Assembly: GCF_003385235.1 (NCBI RefSeq)
Contig: NZ_PQIA01000111.1
Span: 1-32,194 of the forward strand
Reading direction: 5' to 3'
Length of the DNA stretch: 32,194 nucleotides
DNA from: Amycolatopsis circi
GTDB lineage: Bacteria; Actinomycetota; Actinomycetes; Mycobacteriales; Pseudonocardiaceae
The notes under the pieces are model-generated. The model did not search any database, had not been told where the DNA came from, and saw only the letters and a list, made by a program, of their open reading frames with translations. Position numbers and translations under genes: made by a program. Each line of letters opens with the position of its first letter. Positions within the stretch are counted from its first letter, which is position 1. Positions 1 to 6,799 of this stretch are shown here, one piece after another.

Positions 1-2
1 CG

Positions 3-1271
3 GCTGCTCAGCAGGCACCCGCGCCTCCGCCCGCGGCGCCTCCGCCCGCACCTGCGCCGAAGCCCGCTCCGCAGGCTCCTCCAGCTGCTCCCCCGGCCGC
101 TCCTCCGGCCCCGCAGGCCCCGCCGCCTGCTCAGCCCGCGCCTCCGGCCGTGCCGCCGCCCGCGGCGCCTCCGGCCGCACCGCCTGCGCAGCCGCCAGCT
201 CAGAATCCTCCTGCCGCTCCGCCGCAGCTGTCCGCGACCATGCCGCCGAGCGGCGTCGAACTCCAGCCGGGCGGCGGGGCAGTCGCGCTGCCGATCACCG
301 TGCGCAACGACGGCGGTTCGGTGTCCGATCCGGTCCAGGCGACGCTGAACCTGCCGCCTGGAGTGCAGGCGGTTGGGGCGAACGGCGGCGGCGCTGTCGG
401 CGCGTACTCCAGCGAAGCGGCCGCGCAGTCCGGGCCGATGCAGATCGCGTGCCCGGGCGGCACTGGCACGGTCACGTGCAAGACCGGCAGCGGGTTGCAG
501 CCTGGACAGTCGGCTGTGCTGATGTTCCGCCTGAAGGCGGACGAGAACGCGAGCGGCGGCGAGGTGACCGGTTCGGTTACGGCGGGTGCTTCGGTGAACG
601 TCAGTGTCCGCGTCCAGGTGAAGGTCAAGGCCCCGCAGGACGCTCTGTCGCTGAGGGCCGACACGATCGGCCCTTGGTTCCATCCGGTCGTCAGGGCCGA
701 CGTGCAGAACACCGGACAGAGCACGAAACCCGTCACGATCACCTTCGACCACAGTGCTACCGGGCCGTTCACCGTCAAGCGGTTCAACTGCACGTCCGGC
801 GATGCCAGCCTGAGCTGCACCAGCGTCAAACCACTGGCTCCAGGTGAGACGGCGGAGTTGTGGGTCGGTGTGGACCGCAAGCCGTTCGATGGTCCGCTCA
901 CCGTCACCGTCAACGCCACGCTCGGAAGCGCCTCGGCGAAGCCGGTAGCGCTGCCGCTCGGCTGTTGGTGGGACATGTGCCACGAGCCGACGATCGGACC
1001 GCTCTCGTCCACGTCGGTGCCGCTGCCGACGTCGTCGACCTCGAAGAGCCACGCGCCGACTCCGCCGAAGCACCCGAAGCCGAGCACCGCCCCGCCGACC
1101 TCGACGGCCCCCGACGACGAGACGCCGGATTCGACGCCGAGCACCCCGTCGACCACCACGAGCGCGCCGCCGAACCCGGGTTCGAACAGCAAGCCCGGCA
1201 AACCCGATAACCACGACAAACGCCCGCCGTCGGCCGAACCCCGGGGGTTCTTCGGCTGGTTCACGGAGTAG
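3..1271 (+). CDS. Pro/Ala-rich surface or exported protein with Ig-like repeats (5' partial)
   Basis: The reading frame is open to the window edge, so the true start and any signal peptide lie upstream. The first 75 or so visible residues are almost entirely Pro, Ala and Gln, typical of a cell-wall-spanning or linker segment. Next come about 220 residues of beta-rich sequence in two blocks resembling DUF11/CARDB-type Ig-like domains (phrases such as PITVRNDGG and VRADVQNTG). Each block has a Cys pair (IACPGG...VTCKTG; FNCTSG...LSCTS) that could form disulfides outside the cell. A short Trp/Cys patch (LGCWWDMCHE) precedes a Ser/Thr/Pro-rich tail and the terminal GFFGWFTE. No LPXTG sorting signal or C-terminal membrane helix is visible. 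The gene ends 10 bp before the first GtrA gene and may be cotranscribed with it. Surface location is inferred from composition; function is unknown. Confidence 0.75.
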   Translation, partial: AAQQAPAPPPAAPPPAPAPKPAPQAPPAAPPAAPPAPQAPPPAQPAPPAVPPPAAPPAAPPAQPPAQNPPAAPPQLSATMPPSGVELQPGGGAVALPITVRNDGGSVSDPVQATLNLPPGVQAVGANGGGAVGAYSSEAAAQSGPMQIACPGGTGTVTCKTGSGLQPGQSAVLMFRLKADENASGGEVTGSVTAGASVNVSVRVQVKVKAPQDALSLRADTIGPWFHPVVRADVQNTGQSTKPVTITFDHSATGPFTVKRFNCTSGDASLSCTSVKPLAPGETAELWVGVDRKPFDGPLTVTVNATLGSASAKPVALPLGCWWDMCHEPTIGPLSSTSVPLPTSSTSKSHAPTPPKHPKPSTAPPTSTAPDDETPDSTPSTPSTTTSAPPNPGSNSKPGKPDNHDKRPPSAEPRGFFGWFTE

Positions 1272-1281
1272 CGTCCGCCAC

Positions 1282-1782
1282 GTGCGCGAACTCCTGGCGA
1301 AGCACCGTGAACTGGTCCGTTTCGCGATGGTCGGCGGCACGAGCTTCCTCATCACGCTGACGATCACGTATGTCCTGAAGTTCACCGTGCTGCGGACCCA
1401 TCCGGTCACCGCGCTGATCGTCGGTGTGCTGGTCGCCACGATCTTTTCCTACGTCGCGAACCGCGAATGGGCGTTCCGCACTCGCGGCGGGCGGGAGCGC
1501 GCGCACGAAGCGGCGCTGTTTTTCCTGATCAGCGGGGTCGCGCTCGGGTTGAATGCGTTGCCGCAGTGGACTTCGCGGTACGTGCTTCAACTGCAGGTGC
1601 CGCACGTGAGCCTGGTCGCGCAGGAGACGGCCGACTTCGTCAGCGGGATGATCATCGGCACTCTGCTCGGGACGCTGTTCCGCTGGTGGGCGTTCAAAAA
1701 GTGGGTGTTCCCCACGGAGGGCGCCCGGCCGGAGTCAGTGCGAGAGGACAATCCGGATATTCCGGACCGTAAGGCCGCCTGA
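1282..1782 (+). CDS. GtrA-family membrane protein (copy 1)
   Basis: A 166-residue protein with four predicted membrane helices and the GtrA signatures FAMVGGTSFL near the N terminus, NREWAFRTRG in the middle and FKKWVFP near the C terminus. GtrA proteins are small membrane proteins linked to transfer or flipping of polyprenyl-linked sugars for cell-surface polysaccharides; the substrate cannot be read here. The GTG start at 1282 lies 10 bp after the stop of the surface-protein gene and gives the normal N terminus (RELLAKHRELVRF). The next gene is a close paralogue, so the pair looks like a tandem duplication. A GtrA-like gene (Rv3277) lies near PH-protein, birA and accD5 genes in mycobacteria, which matches the wider context here. 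Confidence 0.88.
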   Translation: MRELLAKHRELVRFAMVGGTSFLITLTITYVLKFTVLRTHPVTALIVGVLVATIFSYVANREWAFRTRGGRERAHEAALFFLISGVALGLNALPQWTSRYVLQLQVPHVSLVAQETADFVSGMIIGTLLGTLFRWWAFKKWVFPTEGARPESVREDNPDIPDRKAA

Positions 1783-1806
1783 GACCTGCCGTGACCTCGA
1801 ATTCTC

Positions 1807-1820
1807 TAGACTGCGATACG
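1807..1820 (+). promoter_or_regulatory. Leaderless -10 element for second GtrA gene
   Basis: TAGACT at 1807-1812 is followed by exactly 7 bases and then the GTG at 1820. This puts the expected transcription start at or next to the start codon, so the mRNA would be leaderless. No Shine-Dalgarno sequence is visible. The -35 region is not recognisable. Confidence 0.5.
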
Positions 1821-2344
1821 TGACCGTCGTCGAAACCGTGCTCGCCCGCACCCCCGAGCCACTGCGCTCCGTGCTCGTGAAGCACCGGGAGCTTCTGAAG
1901 TTCGCGATCGTGGGCGGCACGACCTTCCTGGTCGACAACGGCGTCTGGTACCTGCTGAAGCTCAGCGTGCTGGAGTCGAAACCGACCACGGCGAAGGCGA
2001 TCGCGATCATCGTCGCGACGATCGTGTCGTACGTGCTCAACCGCGAATGGTCGTTCCGCACCCGCGGCGGCCGCGAACGCGCCCACGAGGCGACGCTGTT
2101 CTTCGTGATCAGCGGGGTCGCAGTGGTCGTGAACCTGATTCCGCTGCTGATCTCGCGCTACTGGCTGCACCTGGAAGTGCCGAACGTGTCGCGGCTCGTG
2201 CAGGAGGTCGCGGACTTCGCGAGCGGGTCGATCATCGGCATGCTGCTGGCGATGGTGTTCCGATTCTGGGGGTTCAAGAAGTGGGTGTTCCCGGATGAGC
2301 TGGGGGAACGGCGGAAGGACGGGGTCACCCGGCTTCCCCGGTGA
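1820..2344 (+). CDS. GtrA-family membrane protein (copy 2)
   Basis: A 174-residue paralogue of the preceding gene with the same landmarks: KHRELLKFAIVGGTTFL, NREWSFRTRGGRERAHEA and GFKKWVFP. Four membrane helices are expected. The two copies are near-identical across the central loop but differ more in the helices, which suggests an old tandem duplication under constraint in the cytoplasmic loop. The GTG start is supported by a leaderless-type -10 element 7 bases upstream, so this copy probably has its own promoter as well as possible readthrough from copy 1. Its stop overlaps the GTG (GTGA) that would have started the decayed HAD gene downstream. The role in surface glycan assembly is inferred from the family. 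Confidence 0.88.
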   Translation: MTVVETVLARTPEPLRSVLVKHRELLKFAIVGGTTFLVDNGVWYLLKLSVLESKPTTAKAIAIIVATIVSYVLNREWSFRTRGGRERAHEATLFFVISGVAVVVNLIPLLISRYWLHLEVPNVSRLVQEVADFASGSIIGMLLAMVFRFWGFKKWVFPDELGERRKDGVTRLPR

Positions 2345-2865
2345 CCGGCTGGCGCTGTTCGACCTTGACGACACGCTGACCGACCTCGGCGGTGCGTTTT
2401 CCCGCTGGGCCACGGGAGCTAGGCGAACCAGCTGAACAGCTGTGGGCGAGTTACCGCGCGAGCATTCTGCGGCTCGGGCAGCTATACCCGCATGCGCTGG
2501 ACGACCTCGGCACTCTGCACGCCACCGGATGGCGAATCGGCGTCGTCGCCAGCGGAATGCAGGACAACCAGTTAGCGAAGATCCGATGCACCGGTCTAGC
2601 TGAAGCGGTCGACGGTTACTGCATTTTCGACGCCACAGGCCTGCGCATCTTCCATGACGCCGCGCAAAAATGTGCGCATAGCGTCGGAATTCGCACCCTC
2701 TGGATCAGCCATCACCGCGAGTGGCCGCAAGGTCAGCAGCCACCACACCGCAGCGCGATTGACCTGCGGGAAGCCATCCGGGTCCTGCTCAGCGAGGGAC
2801 CGGCTCCGCAGGCCATCGCAATTCCCCGACCTCATCCGGGCGCGGCACCTTCAGGAACAGACTGA
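2341..2865 (+). pseudogene. Decayed HAD-superfamily hydrolase
   Basis: Two frames carry pieces of one HAD hydrolase. Around 2346-2420 one frame reads LALFDLDDTLTD...AFSRWA, the N-terminal motif I with the catalytic DxD, then stops at a TGA. A second frame, open from 2392 to 2865, resumes with ASYRASILRLGQLYPHALDDL, then a motif II-like stretch (WRIGVVASGMQDNQLAKI) and the C-terminal GIRTLWISH...AIDLREAIRVLL. The motif III lysine (usually in RKP) and the motif IV GDxxxxD acids are absent. The distance between the motif I helix and the next segment is also too short. So there is a frameshift plus at least two internal deletions. The GTG at 2341 overlaps the GtrA stop and may be the old start. 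The 3' end runs into the end of the convergent kinase gene. Confidence 0.75.
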
Positions 2866-4078
2866 AAATCGCCGGACGCTTATTCGACAGTTCCAAGCGT
2901 CCGCCGTCCGCCTCGACCAGGGCGCGCGCCAGAGCCAACCCAACACCGGTCGAACCACCACCAGAAAAACCGCGTTCGAAAATGTGCGGCGCGATTTCAT
3001 CCGGCACTCCGGACCCGGTATCCGCGACCTCGATCACCACAGTCCCCTCCGCGTCGCCGCGACGGGCGGACAGCGTGACCGTTCCCGCGCCGTGGCGGAG
3101 GGCGTTGTCCAGCAGTACTCCGATCACCTCGCGCAGCCGCGCCGGAGTCACGCGCACCATCAAGCCGTCCGCGACCTTCAGCCGTAAGTTCCGGCCCTCG
3201 ACCCGCAGCAGTTGCCGCCATTCCTCCGCAACCGCGGGCAAGGCGACCGGCAGATCGACGGGCTCGGCATCCACCTCGCGGGCGGCTCGGGCGGCGGCCA
3301 GGAGTTCGTCCAGGGCCTGGGCCAGGCGGTCGGCCTGTTCCTGTGCGGCCCGCGACTCCTCCGCGACGTCTGGGTCTTCGTGGCCGGTCAGCGGTTCCAG
3401 CCGGAGCTGCAGAGCGGTCAACCGGCTGCGCAGCTGGTGCGAGACGTCCCCGACCAGCTGTCGTTCCCGCTGCACGAGCTGCGCCAAGGCGGACCCGGAC
3501 GTGTCCAGGGCCTCCGCGACCATGTCCAGCTCGGCCACGCGGTAGCGGCTCGGATCGGGGCGGAAATCGCCGCCGCCCAGGCGGGACGCGCGGTCTGCGA
3601 CGTGCCGCAGCGGTTTTGCCAGGCGGCGTGCGGTCACTGTCGCCACGACCGTGCCGGTGCCGACCGACAGCACCACCAGGAGCACCACCAGCAGCGTCAC
3701 CTGCGTCTGCTTCGTGCGTACCGGGCCGCTCGGGATTGCCAGCATCACCGTGCCGCTGCGAGCGGTCGGCACGGATTCGACTACTGGGTCTGGGCCGGGG
3801 TTCGCGCCTAAGTGTTTCTCGCTGAAGCCCTCGGCGCGCACGATCAGCATGCCGCCTTCGGGAACGCCGACCCGGAATTGCTCCAGGTCGATTTCCTGGC
3901 CGTTCGCGACCTGCGTGTCCACCGTCGCGGCGATGTTGCGGGCTCGTTCGGCCAGGCTTTCCCGGTTGAGGTTTTCCACCAGCCGCCACGCGGTGACGCC
4001 GAGCGGGATGCCCAGCACGGCCGCGGTGACCAGCACGGCGAGGAGGATCGCCAGCAGGATCCGGCGGCGCATGCTCAT
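2789..4078 (-). CDS. Two-component sensor histidine kinase
   Basis: A 429-residue membrane kinase. An N-terminal helix (about residues 7-30), a short extracytoplasmic sensor of roughly 95 residues and a second helix (about 128-150) are followed by a HAMP-like linker. The dimerisation/phosphoacceptor box is GDVSHQLRSRLTAL, with the phosphorylated His at about residue 214. Then come the N box (LLDNALRHG), G1 (DTGSGVP), the F box (IFERGF) and G2 (GVGLALARALVEADGG) of the HATPase domain. It starts 6 bp after the response-regulator stop, so the two genes form one operon. ATG at 4078 or 4072 are both possible. The signal is unknown. The 3' end overlaps the remains of the HAD gene. A typical OmpR-class partner kinase. 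Confidence 0.93.
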   Translation of the reverse strand: MSMRRRILLAILLAVLVTAAVLGIPLGVTAWRLVENLNRESLAERARNIAATVDTQVANGQEIDLEQFRVGVPEGGMLIVRAEGFSEKHLGANPGPDPVVESVPTARSGTVMLAIPSGPVRTKQTQVTLLVVLLVVLSVGTGTVVATVTARRLAKPLRHVADRASRLGGGDFRPDPSRYRVAELDMVAEALDTSGSALAQLVQRERQLVGDVSHQLRSRLTALQLRLEPLTGHEDPDVAEESRAAQEQADRLAQALDELLAAARAAREVDAEPVDLPVALPAVAEEWRQLLRVEGRNLRLKVADGLMVRVTPARLREVIGVLLDNALRHGAGTVTLSARRGDAEGTVVIEVADTGSGVPDEIAPHIFERGFSGGGSTGVGLALARALVEADGGRLELSNKRPAIFSLFLKVPRPDEVGELRWPAEPVPR

Positions 4079-4084
4079 CGGCGG

Positions 4085-4792
4085 CTACTCGACATTGAAC
4101 CGGAATCCCACACCGCGCACGGTCGCGATGCGCCGTTCGGCGTCGGAGTGCGCCGGTTTCGCCTGCCTGCCCGCCGCCTCGTCGGCGGCGACCGCGAGTT
4201 TGCGGCGCAGCCAGGACATGTGCATGTCGAGCGTCTTCGACGTCTTGGACTCCAGGTCGTTCCACACCTCGGCGAGGATCTCGTCGCGGCTCACGACCTG
4301 CCCGGCGCGGCTCATCAGCACGCGCAGCAGCTCGAACTCCTTGTTCGCCAGCTGCACCTCGTGCGAGTCCACTGTGACCAGTCGCGCGCCGAGATCCATC
4401 CGGACGCCGCCCGCTTCCAGCACCTCCGGCACCCGGCGGCGCAGCAGCGCGCGGATCCGCGCGAGAAGTTCGGCGAGCCGGAACGGCTTGGCCACGTAGT
4501 CGTCCGCGCCCGCGTCGAGACCGACGACGAAGTCGACCTCGTCGGTGCGCGCGGTGAGCATCAGGACCGGCAGTTCGGTGCCGCTCGCGCGCAGTCTGCG
4601 GCACACCTCCAGCCCGTCCATCCCGGGCAGCCCGAGATCGAGCACGAGCAGGTCGACGCGGTGCGCGGCGGTCGCGGCCAGCACCGCCGGCCCGTCGGTG
4701 ACGACCTCGATCTCGTACCCCTCCCGGTGCAGCGCGCGGGACAGCGGCTCGGCGATGGCCGGATCGTCTTCGGCAAGTAGGACCATGCTCAC
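4085..4792 (-). CDS. OmpR/PhoB-family response regulator
   Basis: A 235-residue regulator. The receiver domain has the acidic pocket (AEDD), the phosphoacceptor Asp in LVLDLGLPGMDG (about residue 52), the switch Thr in MLTART and the conserved Lys in VAKPF. The C-terminal winged helix (about 125-230) contains NKEFELLRVLM, the recognition helix region SKTLDMHMSWLRRKL and the RGVGFRF wing. It controls transcription after phosphorylation by the kinase encoded 6 bp downstream. The GTG at 4792 (VSMVLLAEDD) is chosen because TAAGGT lies exactly 7 bases upstream, a leaderless arrangement. The ATG at 4786 is the alternative and has a weak AGG upstream. Divergent from the HisN-like gene, with which it shares a 36-bp intergenic region. 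Confidence 0.93.
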   Translation of the reverse strand: MSMVLLAEDDPAIAEPLSRALHREGYEIEVVTDGPAVLAATAAHRVDLLVLDLGLPGMDGLEVCRRLRASGTELPVLMLTARTDEVDFVVGLDAGADDYVAKPFRLAELLARIRALLRRRVPEVLEAGGVRMDLGARLVTVDSHEVQLANKEFELLRVLMSRAGQVVSRDEILAEVWNDLESKTSKTLDMHMSWLRRKLAVAADEAAGRQAKPAHSDAERRIATVRGVGFRFNVE

Positions 4793-4805
4793 CTGGCCAA
4801 CCTTA
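4790..4805 (-). promoter_or_regulatory. Leaderless -10 element for the response regulator
   Basis: On the minus strand TAAGGT (4805-4800) is followed by 7 bases and the GTG at 4792. The spacing matches the other leaderless-looking promoters in this window and decides the start codon. Confidence 0.5.
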
Positions 4806-4828
4806 CGGCGAACGGGCGTGAAACCATC

Positions 4829-5617
4829 GTGACCGTGCCTGCCTACTCGGATGACCTCGTTCTCGCCACCCGGCTGGCGGACGCCGCCGACGCGCTGACC
4901 ACTGCCCGCTTCCGTGCGCTCGACCTCGCGGTGTCCGCGAAACCGGACCGCACTCCGGTGACCGACGCCGACACTGCCGTGGAGGACGCGATCCGCGAAA
5001 TCCTCGCCGCGGAACGGCCCGGCGACGCGGTCGCGGGCGAAGAACGCGGCGGCACCGCGGGCAGCGAAGGCCGGGCGTGGGTGATCGACCCGATCGACGG
5101 GACCAAAAACTTCCTGCGCGGCGTTCCGGTGTGGGCGACGCTGATCGCGCTCGTCGAGGACGGCACTCCGGTGGTCGGCATGATCAGCGCGCCGTTGCTG
5201 GGCCGACGCTGGTGGGCGGCTCAGGGTGAAGGCGCGCACTTGCGCGACGCGGCGGGCGAACGGCGCATGTCGGTGTCGAAGGTGGCGACGCTCGGCGACG
5301 CCTATCTGTCCACGACGGACTTGAACAGCTGGACCGAGTACCACTCCCGCGAGAAGTACCTCGCGCTCACCGAGGCGTGCTGGGAGTCGCGGGCGTTCGG
5401 CGATTTCTGGAGCCACTGCCTCGTCGCCGAGGGTGCGATGGACGTCGCGGCCGAGTGCGTCGTGAACCCGTGGGACGTCGCCGCCGCGCAGGTGATCGTC
5501 ACCGAGGCGGGCGGCCGGTTCACCGATCTTTCCGGTGCGGAGACCTACGAGGGCGGCTCAGCGCTGTCCACGAACGGGCTGCTGCACGACGAAGCGCTGG
5601 CCGTTCTGGCCTCGTGA
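4829..5617 (+). CDS. hisN: Histidinol-phosphatase / inositol monophosphatase family (HisN-like)
   Basis: A 262-residue Mg-dependent phosphatase of the inositol monophosphatase fold. Metal ligands are visible: Glu in VAGEERGG (about 71-72), the DPIDGTKNF motif with Asp 87 and 90, and the C-terminal Asp in NPWDVAAA (about 216). Actinobacterial members with this length and the loop WVIDPIDGTKNFLRGVPVWATLIAL are commonly the HisN histidinol-phosphate phosphatase, which removes phosphate before the last step of histidine synthesis. An inositol-1-phosphatase cannot be ruled out from sequence alone. GTG at 4829 gives the usual N terminus; GTG at 4835 is an alternative. The last codons (GCC TCG TGA) lie inside the left arm of a long palindromic terminator. 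Confidence 0.85.
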   Translation: MTVPAYSDDLVLATRLADAADALTTARFRALDLAVSAKPDRTPVTDADTAVEDAIREILAAERPGDAVAGEERGGTAGSEGRAWVIDPIDGTKNFLRGVPVWATLIALVEDGTPVVGMISAPLLGRRWWAAQGEGAHLRDAAGERRMSVSKVATLGDAYLSTTDLNSWTEYHSREKYLALTEACWESRAFGDFWSHCLVAEGAMDVAAECVVNPWDVAAAQVIVTEAGGRFTDLSGAETYEGGSALSTNGLLHDEALAVLAS

Positions 5618-5658
5618 GTGTTAATCCCGGTTCTAACCGGGATTAACACTCACGAGGC
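5609..5658. terminator. Perfect 24-bp palindromic bidirectional terminator (repeat family copy 1)
   Basis: The arms at 5609-5632 and 5635-5658 are exact reverse complements around a 2-base CT apex (core GGTTCTAACC). The outer arm contains TCGTGAGTGTT. The TGA of hisN (5615-5617) and the TGA of the convergent immunity-like gene (5652-5650) both fall within the arms, so the hairpin encodes Ala-Ser-stop for both genes. Related copies occur at 19938-19962 plus 21387-21409 (split by an IS) and at 24783-24826. Confidence 0.85.
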
Positions 5659-5913
5659 GCCGGGCAGCACGCCGACCGCGCCGCGCGCCACCTGTGACCA
5701 GGTCAGCCTGCCGAAGAGGTAGTGGCAGGCGACCTGTTCGGAGGTGAACGCGGCCCAGTCGTAGCGGTTGCCCTGCTCGCGCCAGAACACTTCCCAGCCG
5801 CCATCCGCGGTCGGCAGCAGGCACCACGTGTTGTCCGCTTCCCGGCCGATCGACACGACTTCTTCGGGTACTCCGATGACGTCCAGCCACTTCCGAATCG
5901 ACTGGGTGTTCAT
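5650..5913 (-). CDS. Small protein downstream of TNT, putative immunity factor
   Basis: An 87-residue protein beginning MNTQSIRKWLDVIG. The middle, rich in Trp and Glu (WEVFWREQGNRYDWAAF, then EQVACHYLFGRL), resembles small proteins encoded directly after TNT-domain genes in actinobacteria. They are thought to act as immunity factors for the NAD glycohydrolase; the link here rests on position and general resemblance. The ATG at 5913 overlaps the stop of a 26-codon remnant ORF (ATGA) and has GGGAGG 5 bases upstream, so translation is probably coupled. Its start region is a near copy of the sequence immediately downstream of the TNT gene (see the duplication entry). The stop codon is supplied by the shared terminator palindrome. 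Small and soluble, with no signal peptide. Confidence 0.72.
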   Translation of the reverse strand: MNTQSIRKWLDVIGVPEEVVSIGREADNTWCLLPTADGGWEVFWREQGNRYDWAAFTSEQVACHYLFGRLTWSQVARGAVGVLPGAS

Positions 5914-6052
5914 GGTGCCTCCCATGTGACGGCAGCCGAAAAACCCAGCTCGACCAGTTCGTCCGCAGAGAACACTGTCTGGGTGTTCATCGTGCCTCCC
6001 GCGTGATGTCGACCAAGAATCCCAGCGTGACCAGTTCGTCCGCGGAGAGCAC
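5902..6052 (-). repeat. 77-bp staggered duplication: TNT gene tail plus immunity-gene start
   Basis: Two 74-bp copies lie at 5979-6052 and 5902-5975 with a 3-bp junction, giving a 77-bp period. About 60 of 74 positions are identical. Each copy contains the last 21 codons of a TNT gene (VLSADELVTLGF... in one, VFSADELVELGF... in the other), GGGAGGCAC, and an ATGAACACCCAG start. The copies differ at both silent and replacement sites, so this is not a recent slippage product. Confidence 0.88.
5910..5990 (-). pseudogene. 26-codon chimeric remnant between TNT and immunity genes
   Basis: The frame starts at ATG 5990, which overlaps the TNT stop (ATGA). It reads MNTQ like the immunity gene, then VFSADELVELGFSAAVTWEAP, which is a diverged version of the TNT C terminus, and ends in a TGA that overlaps the ATG of the immunity gene. 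It looks like the first four codons of a lost immunity gene joined to the tail of a second, lost TNT gene. It may still be translated and could couple translation through the operon, but a function as a peptide is not suggested by the sequence. Confidence 0.7.
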
Positions 6053-6799
6053 CGCACGGTAGCGGATTCCGCCGCCCGGCCCGTCGAACCACTCCGCCGA
6101 CGTGGCTTGCCACACCGGCATCGGCTTCAGCACGCGGTAACGGCGGTAGCCGGAACGCAGCGCGGCGGGCGGCAAAGCGCGCTCCGCGAACGGCGTGCCG
6201 TCCGGCGCGAACACCCGGCCGTGGTCGCTGCCGAAGCGGTCCAACAGCGTGTTTTCCGGCAATACCACCGGATTCGGCTCCTCGACGCCGCCTTCCGGGA
6301 ACCGCTCCGCGGGCGGCCACACGTATTCGGCACCGACCACGAACCGGCGCTCCCATTCCGGACCTTCCGGCGGCGCATAGCCTTCGGTGACCGCCTCGGG
6401 CGGCTCCGGATCGACCGGCGGCGCGGGCGAACGACGGAAGCCCTGCTTGACGTACCCGAGCACCGCGGTGTCGTCGAGCAGCGCCGATTCCGGATGGTCG
6501 AACAGCGGACGCCGGGCAACCCCGTCCGAGGGCAGCGGCAACTGCCGGTCCGGACGGTCCGCCGCCACCGGCAAATGGCCCAGCGGGAACATGTGCACCG
6601 AGAACAGCGCCAGCACGCTTTCCCGGTCGGTGCGCGGAGAACCGACCGGCGGACGGCTTTGCCCGGGCAGCACGCCGGTGCCCGCGGGCGGGGTGGGCAC
6701 GTCGTCGAAGCCGCGTTCGAGCAACCCGCCGTACTGCACGGGCACGCGCACCGGGCCGGTGGCGACGTCGGTGTCTGCGGGTTCGGGCTGGTCGGACAC
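5987..6799 (-). CDS. TNT-domain protein (NAD+ glycohydrolase fold)
   Basis: A 270-residue protein. The C-terminal 100 residues match the TNT domain, named from the secreted NAD+-hydrolysing toxin of CpnT in M. tuberculosis: LLDRFGSDHGRVFAP, GTPFAERALPP, YRVLKPMPV, EWFDGPGGGIRY and a final LGFLVDITREAR. The N-terminal 170 residues are acidic and Pro-rich, with a FSVHMFPLGHLPV patch. No signal peptide, WXG100 or LXG segment is visible, so how or whether it is exported is unknown. Family members normally have Gln in GGGxQY; here that position is Arg (about residue 246), which may reduce or alter activity. The GTG at 6799 (SDQPEPADTD) is preferred because AGAGGG lies just upstream and the earlier GTG at 6880 overlaps a probable -10 (TAAGGT, 6884-6879). 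Stop overlaps the next ATG. Confidence 0.82.
   Translation of the reverse strand: MSDQPEPADTDVATGPVRVPVQYGGLLERGFDDVPTPPAGTGVLPGQSRPPVGSPRTDRESVLALFSVHMFPLGHLPVAADRPDRQLPLPSDGVARRPLFDHPESALLDDTAVLGYVKQGFRRSPAPPVDPEPPEAVTEGYAPPEGPEWERRFVVGAEYVWPPAERFPEGGVEEPNPVVLPENTLLDRFGSDHGRVFAPDGTPFAERALPPAALRSGYRRYRVLKPMPVWQATSAEWFDGPGGGIRYRAVLSADELVTLGFLVDITREAR

Noticed and set aside
1..180. CRISPR-like or tandem repeat at the left edge
   Set aside because: The repetition is only Pro/Ala codon bias (CCG/GCG/GCT) of a low-complexity protein segment; no constant repeat with unique spacers exists. No CRISPR array or cas gene is seen anywhere.
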